In this document: positions 11,558-19,761 of the stretch, in pieces | Layout: each line of letters begins with the position of its first letter | Numbering within the stretch: the first letter of the stretch is position 1 | Assembly: GCF_022662305.1 (NCBI RefSeq) | Contig: NZ_JAKNQH010000008.1 | Coordinates: 62,001-126,000, forward strand | DNA: 64,000 nucleotides | Reading direction: 5' to 3' | Source: Sphingomonas sp. BAUL-RG-20F-R05-02 | Lineage (GTDB): Bacteria > Pseudomonadota > Alphaproteobacteria > Sphingomonadales > Sphingomonadaceae | The notes under the pieces: model-generated | What the model was told of the DNA's origin: nothing | Databases searched by the model: none | Seen by the model: the letters and a program-made list of their open reading frames with translations, nothing else | Made by a program: the position numbers and the translations under genes

Positions 11558-11571
11558 CGCACGACCCTTCT

Positions 11572-12048
11572 TTAAGCGTTCGCGGCTTCCTTGGCGGCGC
11601 GCTGGCGCTCGGCGCGAGCCTGTGCGGCCTTCTTCATGTTGGCCTTGGCCTCGTCGCTGACCGGCCCACGCTTGCCACCTGCCTTGGAGATATGCACCTG
11701 TGCATCGCCGTTGCCGTGGTTCTTCAACTCGGCATCAAACTCGCCAGCATCCACGGCGGCTTTGAACGCCTTCATGAAATCACCAAAGCGCTCCTCGGGA
11801 AAATGGTTGGTCGCAACGCCGTTGATGTCAAAGGTCTCGCCCTTCAGCTTCACCGTCAAGGCAACCACACCGTTGCTGGCCTTCCACCAACGGCCCGGCG
11901 CTTTGGTGCTGCCGTTCTCGAATTGCTTGGTAGCCTGCTCAATGCCCTTGAGCAGCGGCGCGCGGAGTTGTTCCGGCTTGGCTTCCTTGCGGTTAAACGT
12001 CTCCGACAGCTTATTGTCGATGAGGCTTACGAGATCTTTGAGCGCCAT
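11572..12048 (-). CDS. Unknown phage protein, paralogue of the next gene upstream
   Basis: A 158-residue protein. The middle (GRWWKASNGVVALTVKLKGE, then FGDFMKAFKAAVDAGEFDAEL) aligns by eye with GRRWFTSGASHTAFTIRVAN and FEAALDYFAKEIAAGKLDEQL in the protein at 12160-12582, so both belong to one family. The C-terminus (GPVSDEAKANMKKAAQARAE) is an Ala/Lys-rich helix that may contact DNA. Ribosome site GGAGAAGCAAC precedes the ATG. Function unknown. Confidence 0.65.
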   Translation of the reverse strand: MALKDLVSLIDNKLSETFNRKEAKPEQLRAPLLKGIEQATKQFENGSTKAPGRWWKASNGVVALTVKLKGETFDINGVATNHFPEERFGDFMKAFKAAVDAGEFDAELKNHGNGDAQVHISKAGGKRGPVSDEAKANMKKAAQARAERQRAAKEAANA

Positions 12049-12111
12049 GTTGCTTCTCCACTAGTAGTGGAGCGATAGGTGCTGCCGATAAGCAGGATGT
12101 CAAGCGCAGAC

Positions 12112-12138
12112 GCAAAAACGGGAGGCCGAAGCCTCCCG
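12112..12138 (-). terminator. Rho-independent terminator on the minus strand
   Basis: Read on the minus strand, CGGGAGGC-TTCG-GCCTCCCG is a perfect 8-bp GC-rich stem with a stable TTCG loop followed by TTTTT. It ends transcription of the gene at 12160-12582, so the paralogue at 11572-12048 probably needs its own promoter. Confidence 0.85.
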
Positions 12139-12159
12139 CTGGGTAGTGTTGGTAGAGGG

Positions 12160-12582
12160 TTACTCGGTTGGCGTTTCCTCCGGCTTGCTGGCTTTCTTGG
12201 CAGCGCGCGTGGTTCGCATTTTGTCCTTGCGTGCTTCCATAGCGCCGGTTGCAGCGTTCAACTGCTCGTCCAGCTTGCCCGCTGCGATCTCCTTCGCAAA
12301 GTAGTCCAATGCGGCTTCGAAGTCCTTTGTTTCCACGGCCAGCTTGGTTTCTTCGCCAGACAGTTTGAGAGGCTTGTTGGCTACGCGAATGGTGAACGCG
12401 GTGTGGGAAGCACCGCTGGTAAACCAGCGCCGACCTTCCACCCTGGGGTCTTTGAAAAGCGCGAGTTGCTTCTTGATCCCGTCGAGCACAACCGCCTTTG
12501 CAGTGCGTTGACTCTGCGCGCTGTCTGCGAACTCCGCGACGGTGTGTGCGGGCTTGAGGTTCTTGGGGTCGAAAGCAGCCAT
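12160..12582 (-). CDS. Unknown phage protein, paralogue of 11572-12048
   Basis: A 140-residue protein starting MAAFDPKNLKPAHTVAEF and ending with a Lys-rich tail (RTTRAAKKASKPEETPTE). It shares the GRxW...F-xx-A-xx-AGxxDxxL layout with the downstream paralogue, while the N-terminal third differs. The start is set by GGAG nine bases upstream of the ATG; a 29-codon longer frame has no ribosome site. It is followed by a clear terminator. Function unknown; a duplicated pair of helical proteins with basic tails could be nucleic-acid binding, but that is speculation. Confidence 0.65.
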   Translation of the reverse strand: MAAFDPKNLKPAHTVAEFADSAQSQRTAKAVVLDGIKKQLALFKDPRVEGRRWFTSGASHTAFTIRVANKPLKLSGEETKLAVETKDFEAALDYFAKEIAAGKLDEQLNAATGAMEARKDKMRTTRAAKKASKPEETPTE

Positions 12583-12683
12583 CGTATTCACTCCGATCTT
12601 GTAGCGCTCGATTGCCCTACCCCAGTCGTATGTGTTCGCCTGACAAACAGAGCAACCGAAAGGCGACATTTTGTAATATCAGT

Positions 12684-13619
12684 TCATGCGAATCCAGCCT
12701 GCTCCGTCAAGAACATGATGGCCGCCGCCGTTTGGTTTAGTTGATAAGCCGCCAATTGCTTCTCTACTATACGGGGAACCGAACCTGCGCCGTGGCCACC
12801 CTCTTTGTTCCTGACGGTGGCCACCCCCATCAGCATCATACGAAGGCCCTTCATCTGCTCCTGCATCCAAGAGGGAATAAGCTCGTGATCGTAAAGTGCT
12901 TTGATCAAGGCAGAGGCATTTGAATTCACGTCAACATCTGTCCAGTCTTTTTGAGCGGCTATCACTTTGATCACGCTCTCAAAAGCTTTTCCACAATCGG
13001 CGATGCAATCATCGTAATTGCGCTGCTTGAACTCCTCAAAGGCATCGCGGAATTCAGAATTTGCCGCTTCGAAAATAGGGGATGCCAAAATAGCAAGTGC
13101 CGGGACAACCACCTCTTGGTAAGCGAACTGTGACGTCACCTCGATCAGTTGGCCATCCTGATATTGAAACCCAAACCCATCCTCCATCATCCATGCGTTA
13201 ATTGTGTCAATTATAGTAATTATTGCCGGCGTTGTCCTCGTTCCGAATGAACGCACGTTCACATAGTCGACAGCTTGCGCTCTTTCTAGCGCTAGCGAAC
13301 ATGCCGCCTCCAGCGCAGTTAATCTAAGATCGTGCTCAAGCTCAGTTGTGTTTGGTCGCTCATCAAACCACCAAGACATAAACTCGCCTCCCAAGTCATG
13401 ACCTTTCGCAAGCGCAAGCACTCCCGCTTGCTCCCTCATGAAAACAACGAGATCACCCATAATTTGTTTGTCGTAGGCGAAGGTAGCATTTAGACTTAAG
13501 ATATTTTGAAAGAGCTGTGTGAGCAGTTTGCGTCCAAACGGCTCGGTTCGGAATACGGGGGCAGCGCCGTTGTTTTTTCTTAATTGTTTCCGGCGAGCAT
13601 AAGTCATCGGCAAAGCCAT
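12684..13619 (-). CDS. Abi_C-like protein (STM4504/CBY_0614-type), possible abortive-infection factor
   Basis: A 311-residue protein. The N-terminus (MTYARRKQLRKNNG) and the C-terminal RNKEGGHGAG motif at about residues 270-279 match what I know of the STM4504/CBY_0614 family, whose C-terminal domain is the Abi_C fold found in abortive-infection systems. The central part (FEEFKQRNYDDCIADCGKAFESV) precedes this domain as in the family. It is on the strand opposite to the packaging genes and its start is only 45 bases from that of the small terminase, so it is an independently controlled accessory gene. ATG at 13619 is chosen; one four codons later is possible, neither has a strong ribosome site. 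The defence role is inferred from family only. Confidence 0.6.
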   Translation of the reverse strand: MALPMTYARRKQLRKNNGAAPVFRTEPFGRKLLTQLFQNILSLNATFAYDKQIMGDLVVFMREQAGVLALAKGHDLGGEFMSWWFDERPNTTELEHDLRLTALEAACSLALERAQAVDYVNVRSFGTRTTPAIITIIDTINAWMMEDGFGFQYQDGQLIEVTSQFAYQEVVVPALAILASPIFEAANSEFRDAFEEFKQRNYDDCIADCGKAFESVIKVIAAQKDWTDVDVNSNASALIKALYDHELIPSWMQEQMKGLRMMLMGVATVRNKEGGHGAGSVPRIVEKQLAAYQLNQTAAAIMFLTEQAGFA

Positions 13620-13663
13620 AATCAACGGAGCCCTTTTCAATACCCGAATGCGTAAATAGCCGT

Positions 13664-14176
13664 ATGGCGCAGAACAAACAAAAGCAACTAGATGGGGACA
13701 CGGCAAAGAGCATCGCACAGATCGCACGCAGGGACCGTGAACTTGCGACGATCGCGGAGATCGCGGACAGCAACCTCAATCCAAAAGATCATTGGCGCTC
13801 GGTTTTGCCAGAGCATATAGAAGCGATCAAAACGCGCCTTCTTGGAGGCGACACGCTGCGGAGGACGTGCCGCGCGCTTGGCCTTGATCCAGCAAGCGTC
13901 ACGCGAAACCTGCATGAGAACCCCGAGTTGCTCGCGCAGTATCTGGATTGGAAGGCGTTCGGCACGCACGCGCTTTACGAGAACCTGCTAGAATTGCCTT
14001 TCGATCCGACTATGAGCGATGCCGACAAGCTGCTCTATTACAAGGTCGTGTCTAATTACGCTCCAAAGATGAACCGTCAGGTGTATGGTGACAAGGTGCA
14101 GGTTGATGTCGTGGAGCACAAGCCGGTTATCCTCGATTGGAACATCATTGAGGGTGATGGCGGGGACGGCGTTTAA
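13664..14176 (+). CDS. terS: Terminase small subunit (predicted)
   Basis: A 170-residue protein with a helix-turn-helix-like region (TLRRTCRALGLDPASVTRNLHEN, residues about 64-86) and the C-terminal DKLLYYKVVSNYAPKMNRQVYGD segment typical of small terminases of the Nu1/terS-like group, which recognise phage DNA and pass it to the large subunit. The ATG has no ribosome site but follows TAAATA by five bases, so the message may be leaderless. It is separated from the large terminase by 3.3 kb of accessory genes, which is unusual. A general phage DNA-binding protein is the alternative. Confidence 0.7.
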   Translation: MAQNKQKQLDGDTAKSIAQIARRDRELATIAEIADSNLNPKDHWRSVLPEHIEAIKTRLLGGDTLRRTCRALGLDPASVTRNLHENPELLAQYLDWKAFGTHALYENLLELPFDPTMSDADKLLYYKVVSNYAPKMNRQVYGDKVQVDVVEHKPVILDWNIIEGDGGDGV

Positions 14177-14244
14177 GTAAGAGAGATTTCATTTGCCCTC
14201 AAGGTAGAGCGAACATAAACGACGACTACGGGTCGCAAACCGTT

Positions 14245-14277
14245 GAAAGCCCCGGCAGGAATACTGCCGGGGCTTTC
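14245..14277 (+). terminator. Strong rho-independent terminator after terS
   Basis: GAAAGCCCCGGCAG, a 5-base loop, and CTGCCGGGGCTTTC form a perfect 14-bp stem followed by TTGT. It would isolate terS from the recombinase cassette downstream. Confidence 0.88.
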
Positions 14278-14404
14278 TTGTATCTCCGGCGCATCATAGT
14301 CACAGACACCCGCAGAACCCTCAGGAACGCCAGCAAGCCCCACTTATGGAGTTGGGTAGCGCTAAGCAGGATAGACCCTCACAGACGCTCTACGAGCCAG
14401 CCCC

Positions 14405-14493
14405 GTAAGAACAGGGATTACTCTGCCGTGATGTAACAGCAGACCCACAAAAGCCGTAACAGCAGGCTTGCTCTTCTGACAATGTGACAACAG
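14405..14493 (+). repeat. Four spaced direct repeats upstream of the resolvase gene
   Basis: GTAAGAACAG (14405), GTAACAGCAG (14433), GTAACAGCAG (14456) and GTGACAACAG (14484) fit GTRASARCAG and are spaced 28, 23 and 28 bases apart. A separate 9-bp inverted pair AGACCCTCA (14373-14381)/TGAGGGTCT (14498-14506) encloses them. The 345-base gap 14177-14521 otherwise holds only the terminator. The array could be the resolution site or operator of the recombinase encoded just downstream. Confidence 0.5.
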
Positions 14494-14521
14494 AGCATGA
14501 GGGTCTAGAGGAGATTGTTAC

Positions 14522-15058
14522 ATGCTTGTCGGCTATGCCCGCGTGTCCACAACAGACCAGAGCCTAAATATACAGATAGCCTCACTAATCGCGGCTGGAT
14601 GCGAGAAGGTCTTTAGTGAGAAGCTATCTGGGACGACGAGCAACAGGCCGCAACTCCAGACGGCGATGGAGTTCGTGCGGGAAGGCGATGTGCTGCTCGT
14701 AATGCGGCTCGATCGCTTTGCGCGTAGCAATCGCGATCTCCACAACATGCTCCATCAGCTTGTAGCGAAGGGCGTTGGCTTCCGCTGCATCGAACAGGCG
14801 GGCATCGACACGACAACTAGCCTCGGCAAGCTGATGCTTGGCGTGCTTGGTAGTGTGGCAGAGTTTGAAACTGATCTCCGCAGAGAGCGTCAGCGAGAGG
14901 GCATCGACGCCGCTAAGGCCAAGGGAGCCTACAAGGGCGGGAAGGCCCGCATTGACCCTGCTAGGGTGCGTGCGATGCTATCTGAGGGGATGAGACCGGG
15001 AGAGGTTGCGAAGGCACTCGGATGCAGCCGCATGACGGTTCACCGGGCGTCGGCCTAA
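14522..15058 (+). CDS. Small serine recombinase (resolvase/invertase family)
   Basis: A 178-residue recombinase of the Tn3-resolvase/Hin class. Catalytic Ser9 lies in GYARVSTTDQ; RLDRFARSNRDL and GKLMLGVLGSVAEFETDL form the rest of the catalytic and dimer regions, with AAKAKGAYKGG leading to a C-terminal helix-turn-helix (GEVAKALGCSRMTVHRAS, residues 160-177). A GAGGAG site lies upstream of the ATG. It differs from the prophage integrase in size and type, so it probably serves another element or inverts or resolves DNA. It heads the cassette that separates terS from terL. Confidence 0.92.
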   Translation: MLVGYARVSTTDQSLNIQIASLIAAGCEKVFSEKLSGTTSNRPQLQTAMEFVREGDVLLVMRLDRFARSNRDLHNMLHQLVAKGVGFRCIEQAGIDTTTSLGKLMLGVLGSVAEFETDLRRERQREGIDAAKAKGAYKGGKARIDPARVRAMLSEGMRPGEVAKALGCSRMTVHRASA

Positions 15059-15212
15059 TCAAGAGCAAGGGGTATATACCCCTGCCTCCTTTTCAGGCGC
15101 TGGGTGTGTGCTCACAGATATTTCTCCACTCTGAGAAACCACCGCCGCGCAGATATTTTTTGCCACCTTTCTAAAACCTCGCAGCAAGAATATCCTGCCA
15201 TGCGGGGGAACC

Positions 15213-16241
15213 ATGACGAAATCACCTGACTATTACGCTGTTCTCGGCGTTAGCGCCGCCTCTGATGAAGTGGTTATACGCGCGGCGTTCAAGGCGCTGA
15301 TGCTCAAATATCATCCTGACACGAACAGAAGCCCGGACGCTACGGCTCGCGCCGCTGCAATCAACGAGGCGTTCAGCGTTCTGGGCGATCCAGAACGTCG
15401 TGCGGCTTACGACGCCTCACGTCGCGAGCGCTCCGCACCGCCAGCCTCGCCTCCGCCACCACCAGACAAGCCGGCGTCTGGCGCAGCCGCTAACTCCGAA
15501 GTGCCGAAGGTAGCAGCAAAAGCCGGTTGGGGCAGTCGCATCGTTGGGATGATAGCGGTCGTCCTTGTCGGAGGAGTCGTTCGCGTAGCCATTCAGAGCA
15601 TTAACAGCGGATACCATTCACCTGCTTTGGCGAGCACCGCCGCCGCTGGAGAACCGGAAATGACGGACACGCTATCCGATAACATCGATGTTGCGGCAGA
15701 CCGAATGGATGCAATGGCTGACGCTACTCAGCCAGCCGGATTTGGCGGGAACACTCAGGCCCTTTCGTCGCCGCCATCTGGAACGGAGACGTTCACCTTA
15801 CAACCGCCGACAAGCATAGACTTCAATGTGATCGAGGGCGCGGGCAATACCTTCGCAAAGGTGCTCAGTCGCGGCGGAATTGCCGGAGCGCGGGCTTGGA
15901 GCCAAGAATGTCATAGCAAGTTGGCCAAGGCCCCTAGCTGGCCGGGCGCTGATCGCTGCGCTGCTTTTGATTACGCTGCTCGGTACATGGACCTGAGTTT
16001 CGTTCAGGCCGCAGGTACGAGGGCCGACCCATATTTCGCCTTCGAGGCCGAAAACCAAGGTGACAACTACAAGGCTGTTGGCGGTCAGTATTACATCGCT
16101 GGCGAACGTCTTCAGCATATCCGCTCTGCCGTCGAACCAGTCACTTATGAAGCCGTCATGGCCGGAATTCGTCAGCGCGAAAATAGCAATGCGCCTGATC
16201 CCGGGATTGACACCACAACAAACGATGCAGCGACGAACTAA
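15213..16241 (+). CDS. Membrane-anchored J-domain protein
   Basis: A 342-residue protein with an N-terminal DnaJ domain (YYAVLGVSAASDE; HPD at residues 34-36; DPERRAAYD), a Pro/Ala linker, one membrane segment at about 109-126 and a C-terminal domain of unknown fold with two Cys (WSQECHSK and ADRCAAFDYAARY). The J domain should stimulate a host DnaK ATPase; the membrane anchor puts the C-terminal domain in the periplasm if the N-terminus is inside. A palindromic GGGGTATATACCCC lies 131 bases upstream (15069). It stands between the recombinase and the convergent RelA/SpoT gene. J-domain proteins are rarely described as phage cargo; the role here is unknown. Confidence 0.8.
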   Translation: MTKSPDYYAVLGVSAASDEVVIRAAFKALMLKYHPDTNRSPDATARAAAINEAFSVLGDPERRAAYDASRRERSAPPASPPPPPDKPASGAAANSEVPKVAAKAGWGSRIVGMIAVVLVGGVVRVAIQSINSGYHSPALASTAAAGEPEMTDTLSDNIDVAADRMDAMADATQPAGFGGNTQALSSPPSGTETFTLQPPTSIDFNVIEGAGNTFAKVLSRGGIAGARAWSQECHSKLAKAPSWPGADRCAAFDYAARYMDLSFVQAAGTRADPYFAFEAENQGDNYKAVGGQYYIAGERLQHIRSAVEPVTYEAVMAGIRQRENSNAPDPGIDTTTNDAATN

Positions 16242-16293
16242 ACGAGAGGCTGCATTACGACTATTTTCCTACTCCAAGGTAGGCCGGTCTTTT

Positions 16294-17424
16294 TCAGCTT
16301 ACGTCACGATCCTGATTATCTATCAGGCGCTCGAGAAGCATCAGCGATGCGGCCTCATCAGCATCCTTTTTTTCACGACTTTCCATTCGTACTGGGATCA
16401 AATCGTTATCCAGGACGATCAGTGCGTACTCCATGTATCCAATAAAGTCGGTCGCATCGGTGAAATAATTGCGGAATGCGTTTCGCACATCTTGCCGATT
16501 TCCCCTTACAAGCACGATGTCTTTCCGGTTGTCCTTGTTGTCATCTTCCAATTCGAACAGATCAACGATCGCCTCGGCAGCATCCTTATAAGTCCGCACC
16601 TCAAGAGGTGATCCCTCGGAGAATATGAGGATGATATTGTTTCGGTTTCCTTTCATACCGATGTTGGATTTCTCCAATTCTCGGAGCATGTCCATGAAGT
16701 TCAATTCGTGATCGTGAGCAGTAAAGAGGGCTACCAACTCTTCATTCGCGAGGTGCTCTAGAGGCCCATATCGACCCTCAAACACTCGTGCGATCATTTC
16801 ACTGGCACACGCCAAAATGTCTTCGTAGCGGCGATCGCCCGACTTGAACTTCGGATTACTGCCCGTCACAAGCCCAACAATCTCTACGCACGTTGCCCAC
16901 GCATGTTGATAGATCGTTCGATACTGCAACTCGATCTGAAGACCTTTATAGCTTGCCCCGCGATTGCTGTTTACATCATACTTGTAAACGTCGTGGATAC
17001 CCCTGTAGCCATCACCCTTTGGTGACTTAATATAGTCGTACTTGTTCGGGTCATTTCTAAGTTCGTGCTTGAAGCGCGCCTTCTGAAACTGCTCCCGGAA
17101 TTGGTACAACTCCGCAATTGTGGGAAAAATAAGCCGGCAACCCGCTACGTCATCCATTCGATGAAGTCGCATCCCCGGCAGGCGACGCAATTTGCCAAAG
17201 ATCGTGCTTCGCCGCTTATGCCGCTGGGCTACGACGATATTCTTGTTGCGTGTTCTAGTCCGCAACACGGCTTGGAAGCTGTTTAGCACATGACGATGCG
17301 CCGCGCGCCATCGTTCGATGACCGTATAGTCTTCGGCAGAAGCCGTACCCTCTCTGACAGCGTTACCCGCTCGGCTTACACGCTCTCTAGAGCCGCCAGG
17401 GAAAGTCTCGACAGGTAAGGCCAT
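16294..17424 (-). CDS. RelA/SpoT-domain nucleotide synthetase, candidate toxic small alarmone synthetase
   Basis: A 376-residue protein with the RelA/SpoT synthetase core: GMRLHRMDDVAGCRLIF (84-100), YIKSPKGDGYRGIH (131-144) and GLQIELQYRTIYQHAWA (161-177), all retaining the usual basic, Gly and ExQxRT residues. No hydrolase domain is present. A 200-residue C-terminal region follows with no obvious zinc-finger motif. Such proteins transfer pyrophosphate to a nucleotide, making (p)ppGpp/(p)ppApp or, in toxSAS enzymes, pyrophosphorylating tRNA; prophage-borne versions such as CapRel act in anti-phage defence. Here it lies between terS and terL on the opposite strand, converging with the J-domain gene. 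Synthetase class is well supported; the defence role is inference. Confidence 0.82.
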   Translation of the reverse strand: MALPVETFPGGSRERVSRAGNAVREGTASAEDYTVIERWRAAHRHVLNSFQAVLRTRTRNKNIVVAQRHKRRSTIFGKLRRLPGMRLHRMDDVAGCRLIFPTIAELYQFREQFQKARFKHELRNDPNKYDYIKSPKGDGYRGIHDVYKYDVNSNRGASYKGLQIELQYRTIYQHAWATCVEIVGLVTGSNPKFKSGDRRYEDILACASEMIARVFEGRYGPLEHLANEELVALFTAHDHELNFMDMLRELEKSNIGMKGNRNNIILIFSEGSPLEVRTYKDAAEAIVDLFELEDDNKDNRKDIVLVRGNRQDVRNAFRNYFTDATDFIGYMEYALIVLDNDLIPVRMESREKKDADEAASLMLLERLIDNQDRDVS

Positions 17425-17513
17425 AAAGAGACGTTAAGGCGTAGAACTAAGGAAATCAAACCACAAATCCAAATACGAAGTCGTACAACTTCAACGGTTT
17501 CTCTAAATATCGG

Positions 17514-18923
17514 ATGAAAACTCCGCTTAAGGGCATCGTTCCACAATTCGTATTCAATAAAGACCAGAGAGCCGCTTATGCTCTGGCTACCACCGCGGCA
17601 CACAAGTACCTCTTGTTTTACGGGCCTAGCCGTTCCGGCAAGTCGTTCCTGATCCTCTTTATCCTGATCCTGCGCGCCTTGCGTGCGCCGGGCTCGCGTC
17701 ATGCCGTGTTCCGTGGTGCGCGCAACGCCTGCGAAACCACGCTGTTCAAGCTGACGCTGCATCAGGTGCTCGACAAGTGCTTTCCCGGCATCAAGAACCA
17801 ACCCGGCTTCGACATAGCGCTATCAACGATGACCGTGACGTTCCCCAACGGCTCGATCATCACCTTTGATGGCCTAGATGCCGATCGAATGGACAAGGTG
17901 CTCGGCAACGAGTTCAACACCGTCTGGATCAACGAGTGCAACGACGACGAGATTGACTACGGCACAATCAGCCAGTTGATGTCTCGTTTGTCCGTGGTCA
18001 GCAAGACCGAGGACGGTAAGCTACTCCAGAACAAGATGTTCTTTGACTGCAACCCGCGCTTCTATAGCGATTGGGAATACAAAGCCTTTAAGCTGAACAT
18101 CAATCCCGAGGACGGCGATGCAATGCCCGATCCCGAGGAGTGGTGTGTTGCCAAACTCCGCACGGAAGCCAACCAAGAGAACATCGCAGCCGATTACATC
18201 AAGACGCTGCACAAAGGTAGCGCGGCGAAGCGACAGCGCTTCCTTGTCGGTGAATGGACGGATGAGAACCAGCATAGCTTGTTTACGGAAGCTATGTTCA
18301 GGGATCATCGCATTCCCAAGCCGCTGACCGTGCAGGAACCGCATGAGGTTCTAGATATGCTGGCGGATCAGGGCATCATGCTCGACCGCATCACAATCGC
18401 CGTCGATCCTGCGAAATCCGACGACGCCAAAAGCGATCTCACCGGCATCACCGTTCAGGGCATCGCCAGCGACGGTCAGGTCTATGTGTTGGAGGATCGC
18501 AGCGACCGCCTCTCACCTATCGTGGTGTGTCAGGACATCAAAGAAGCCTACGACGCTTGGGGTGCCAGCCGCATCATCGTAGAAAGCAATGCCGCTGGCT
18601 CGTGGCTCGACGCGACCATGCGAACCGTCTGGCCCGCTGCTCCACTAAAGAACATCGCTGCAACAGCGCAGACTGGCGGCAAACGTGAGCGCGCGGAGCC
18701 TGTGTCAGCGCAGTATGAGCGCGGCATCGTCCACCACGTAGGGACGTTCAAGGATTTGGAAGTTCAGATGATGGAATATGGCAGTCCAGCGCAGAAGCGA
18801 CGTGGCAAGTCGCCCGATAGGCTGGATGCGGTAGTATGGGGCATCACCGAATTGCTCGACCTCGCGAACGAGCAGAAACGCACGCCCGGTTACACCGCGA
18901 TCAAAACAGTTCGCCTTCGCTGA
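17514..18923 (+). CDS. terL: Terminase large subunit
   Basis: A 469-residue packaging motor. The ATPase domain has Walker A GPSRSGKS (37-44), Walker B TVWINECN (136-143, with Glu141) and a coupling motif FFDCNPRF (176-183). The nuclease domain begins AVDPAKSDD (296-304), with VESNAAG and a C-terminal DRLDAVVWGI acidic site. It is complete for this family. The start ATG lies 89 bases from the divergent RelA/SpoT start. It converges, four bases apart, with an Abi-alpha gene that separates it from the portal. Confidence 0.93.
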   Translation: MKTPLKGIVPQFVFNKDQRAAYALATTAAHKYLLFYGPSRSGKSFLILFILILRALRAPGSRHAVFRGARNACETTLFKLTLHQVLDKCFPGIKNQPGFDIALSTMTVTFPNGSIITFDGLDADRMDKVLGNEFNTVWINECNDDEIDYGTISQLMSRLSVVSKTEDGKLLQNKMFFDCNPRFYSDWEYKAFKLNINPEDGDAMPDPEEWCVAKLRTEANQENIAADYIKTLHKGSAAKRQRFLVGEWTDENQHSLFTEAMFRDHRIPKPLTVQEPHEVLDMLADQGIMLDRITIAVDPAKSDDAKSDLTGITVQGIASDGQVYVLEDRSDRLSPIVVCQDIKEAYDAWGASRIIVESNAAGSWLDATMRTVWPAAPLKNIAATAQTGGKRERAEPVSAQYERGIVHHVGTFKDLEVQMMEYGSPAQKRRGKSPDRLDAVVWGITELLDLANEQKRTPGYTAIKTVRLR

Positions 18924-18927
18924 CTTT

Positions 18928-19647
18928 CTAGGCTTTCACTGCTAGATACAGCGCTTTGCCAAGTTCAGTGGCGTCGATATATTCTCGTTGCTTGACCCGA
19001 GACGATATCTCCCTACCCCAAGCAATGTGCTCCGGTGTCTTTGTCGCAACGGCTCCGCCGCTGCCGCTGAAATCTAACCTCATCGCGCGCGAAAGGCACC
19101 CCTGAACAACTAAATTATCAATTGATATTGGCGTGAAGTTGGGATGAACGTGCTTCAACAAGGCATATAGCCAATCTACCGGCCACCCTTTCTCTCGATC
19201 GTCGCCTATCCCATGCGTGTCGCTGTAAACTCCTGTATCCGGGAACGGCTCATCGGAATACATCCGCTGAAATAGAGAGGCATCTTCCGGCGTCAGTCGC
19301 GCCAAAACATCAATAAGCCGCCTATCACTCCCGGTATTGACTCCGTCATCCGAAGCACGAGCCAAAAGTCGCGCGAAGAGAACCTGTATCTCAGGCTCAT
19401 CCTGCTTTGTCGCCTCGTCAAACCATGTGAACGCGAATTTATCAGGTATCTTAGCCGCGTTCATTTTCAAACCAAGGCGATCAGCCTCTGCTTTTAACAA
19501 AGGCTGATACTTCATGGCATTCTTCATACGCCAGTAGGTAGCGCGATCTCCAATTAGTGAAGCCCATGCTTCCGAGAGCGAGCCACCAACAGGAGCCATC
19601 ATCTCTTTTACGAGATCGATAGCTTTTCCAAGTCCAAGAGCATCCAT
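18928..19647 (-). CDS. Abi-alpha (DUF4393) family protein
   Basis: A 239-residue protein starting MDALGLGKAIDLVKEMMAPV, with a central EIQVLFARLLARASDDG and RRLIDVLARLTPEDASLFQ segment that matches the DUF4393/Abi-alpha pattern (a domain found in abortive-infection proteins), ending in a helical domain. The start at 19647 is chosen because it begins the conserved region and leaves the divergent 115-base gap to the portal start; longer frames run across the portal gene. It is the only minus-strand gene between terL and portal, a typical moron position. Function in this phage is inferred from the family. Confidence 0.7.
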   Translation of the reverse strand: MDALGLGKAIDLVKEMMAPVGGSLSEAWASLIGDRATYWRMKNAMKYQPLLKAEADRLGLKMNAAKIPDKFAFTWFDEATKQDEPEIQVLFARLLARASDDGVNTGSDRRLIDVLARLTPEDASLFQRMYSDEPFPDTGVYSDTHGIGDDREKGWPVDWLYALLKHVHPNFTPISIDNLVVQGCLSRAMRLDFSGSGGAVATKTPEHIAWGREISSRVKQREYIDATELGKALYLAVKA

Positions 19648-19761
19648 AGGTCTTTGCTGCCAGAACTCGTCACCAAGGTAAATACCAGCGGCGGGAGCCG
19701 TGCCCCTTGCCAAGCGTGCGTCTGTGACGCTCCCCCGAGTGCCCTTGGCAAGAGGATCACA

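Noticed and set aside
19654..19761. ATG at 19654 as the portal start
   Set aside because: No ribosome site and the added residues are not portal-like; GTG at 19762 with AGAGGA upstream fits better.
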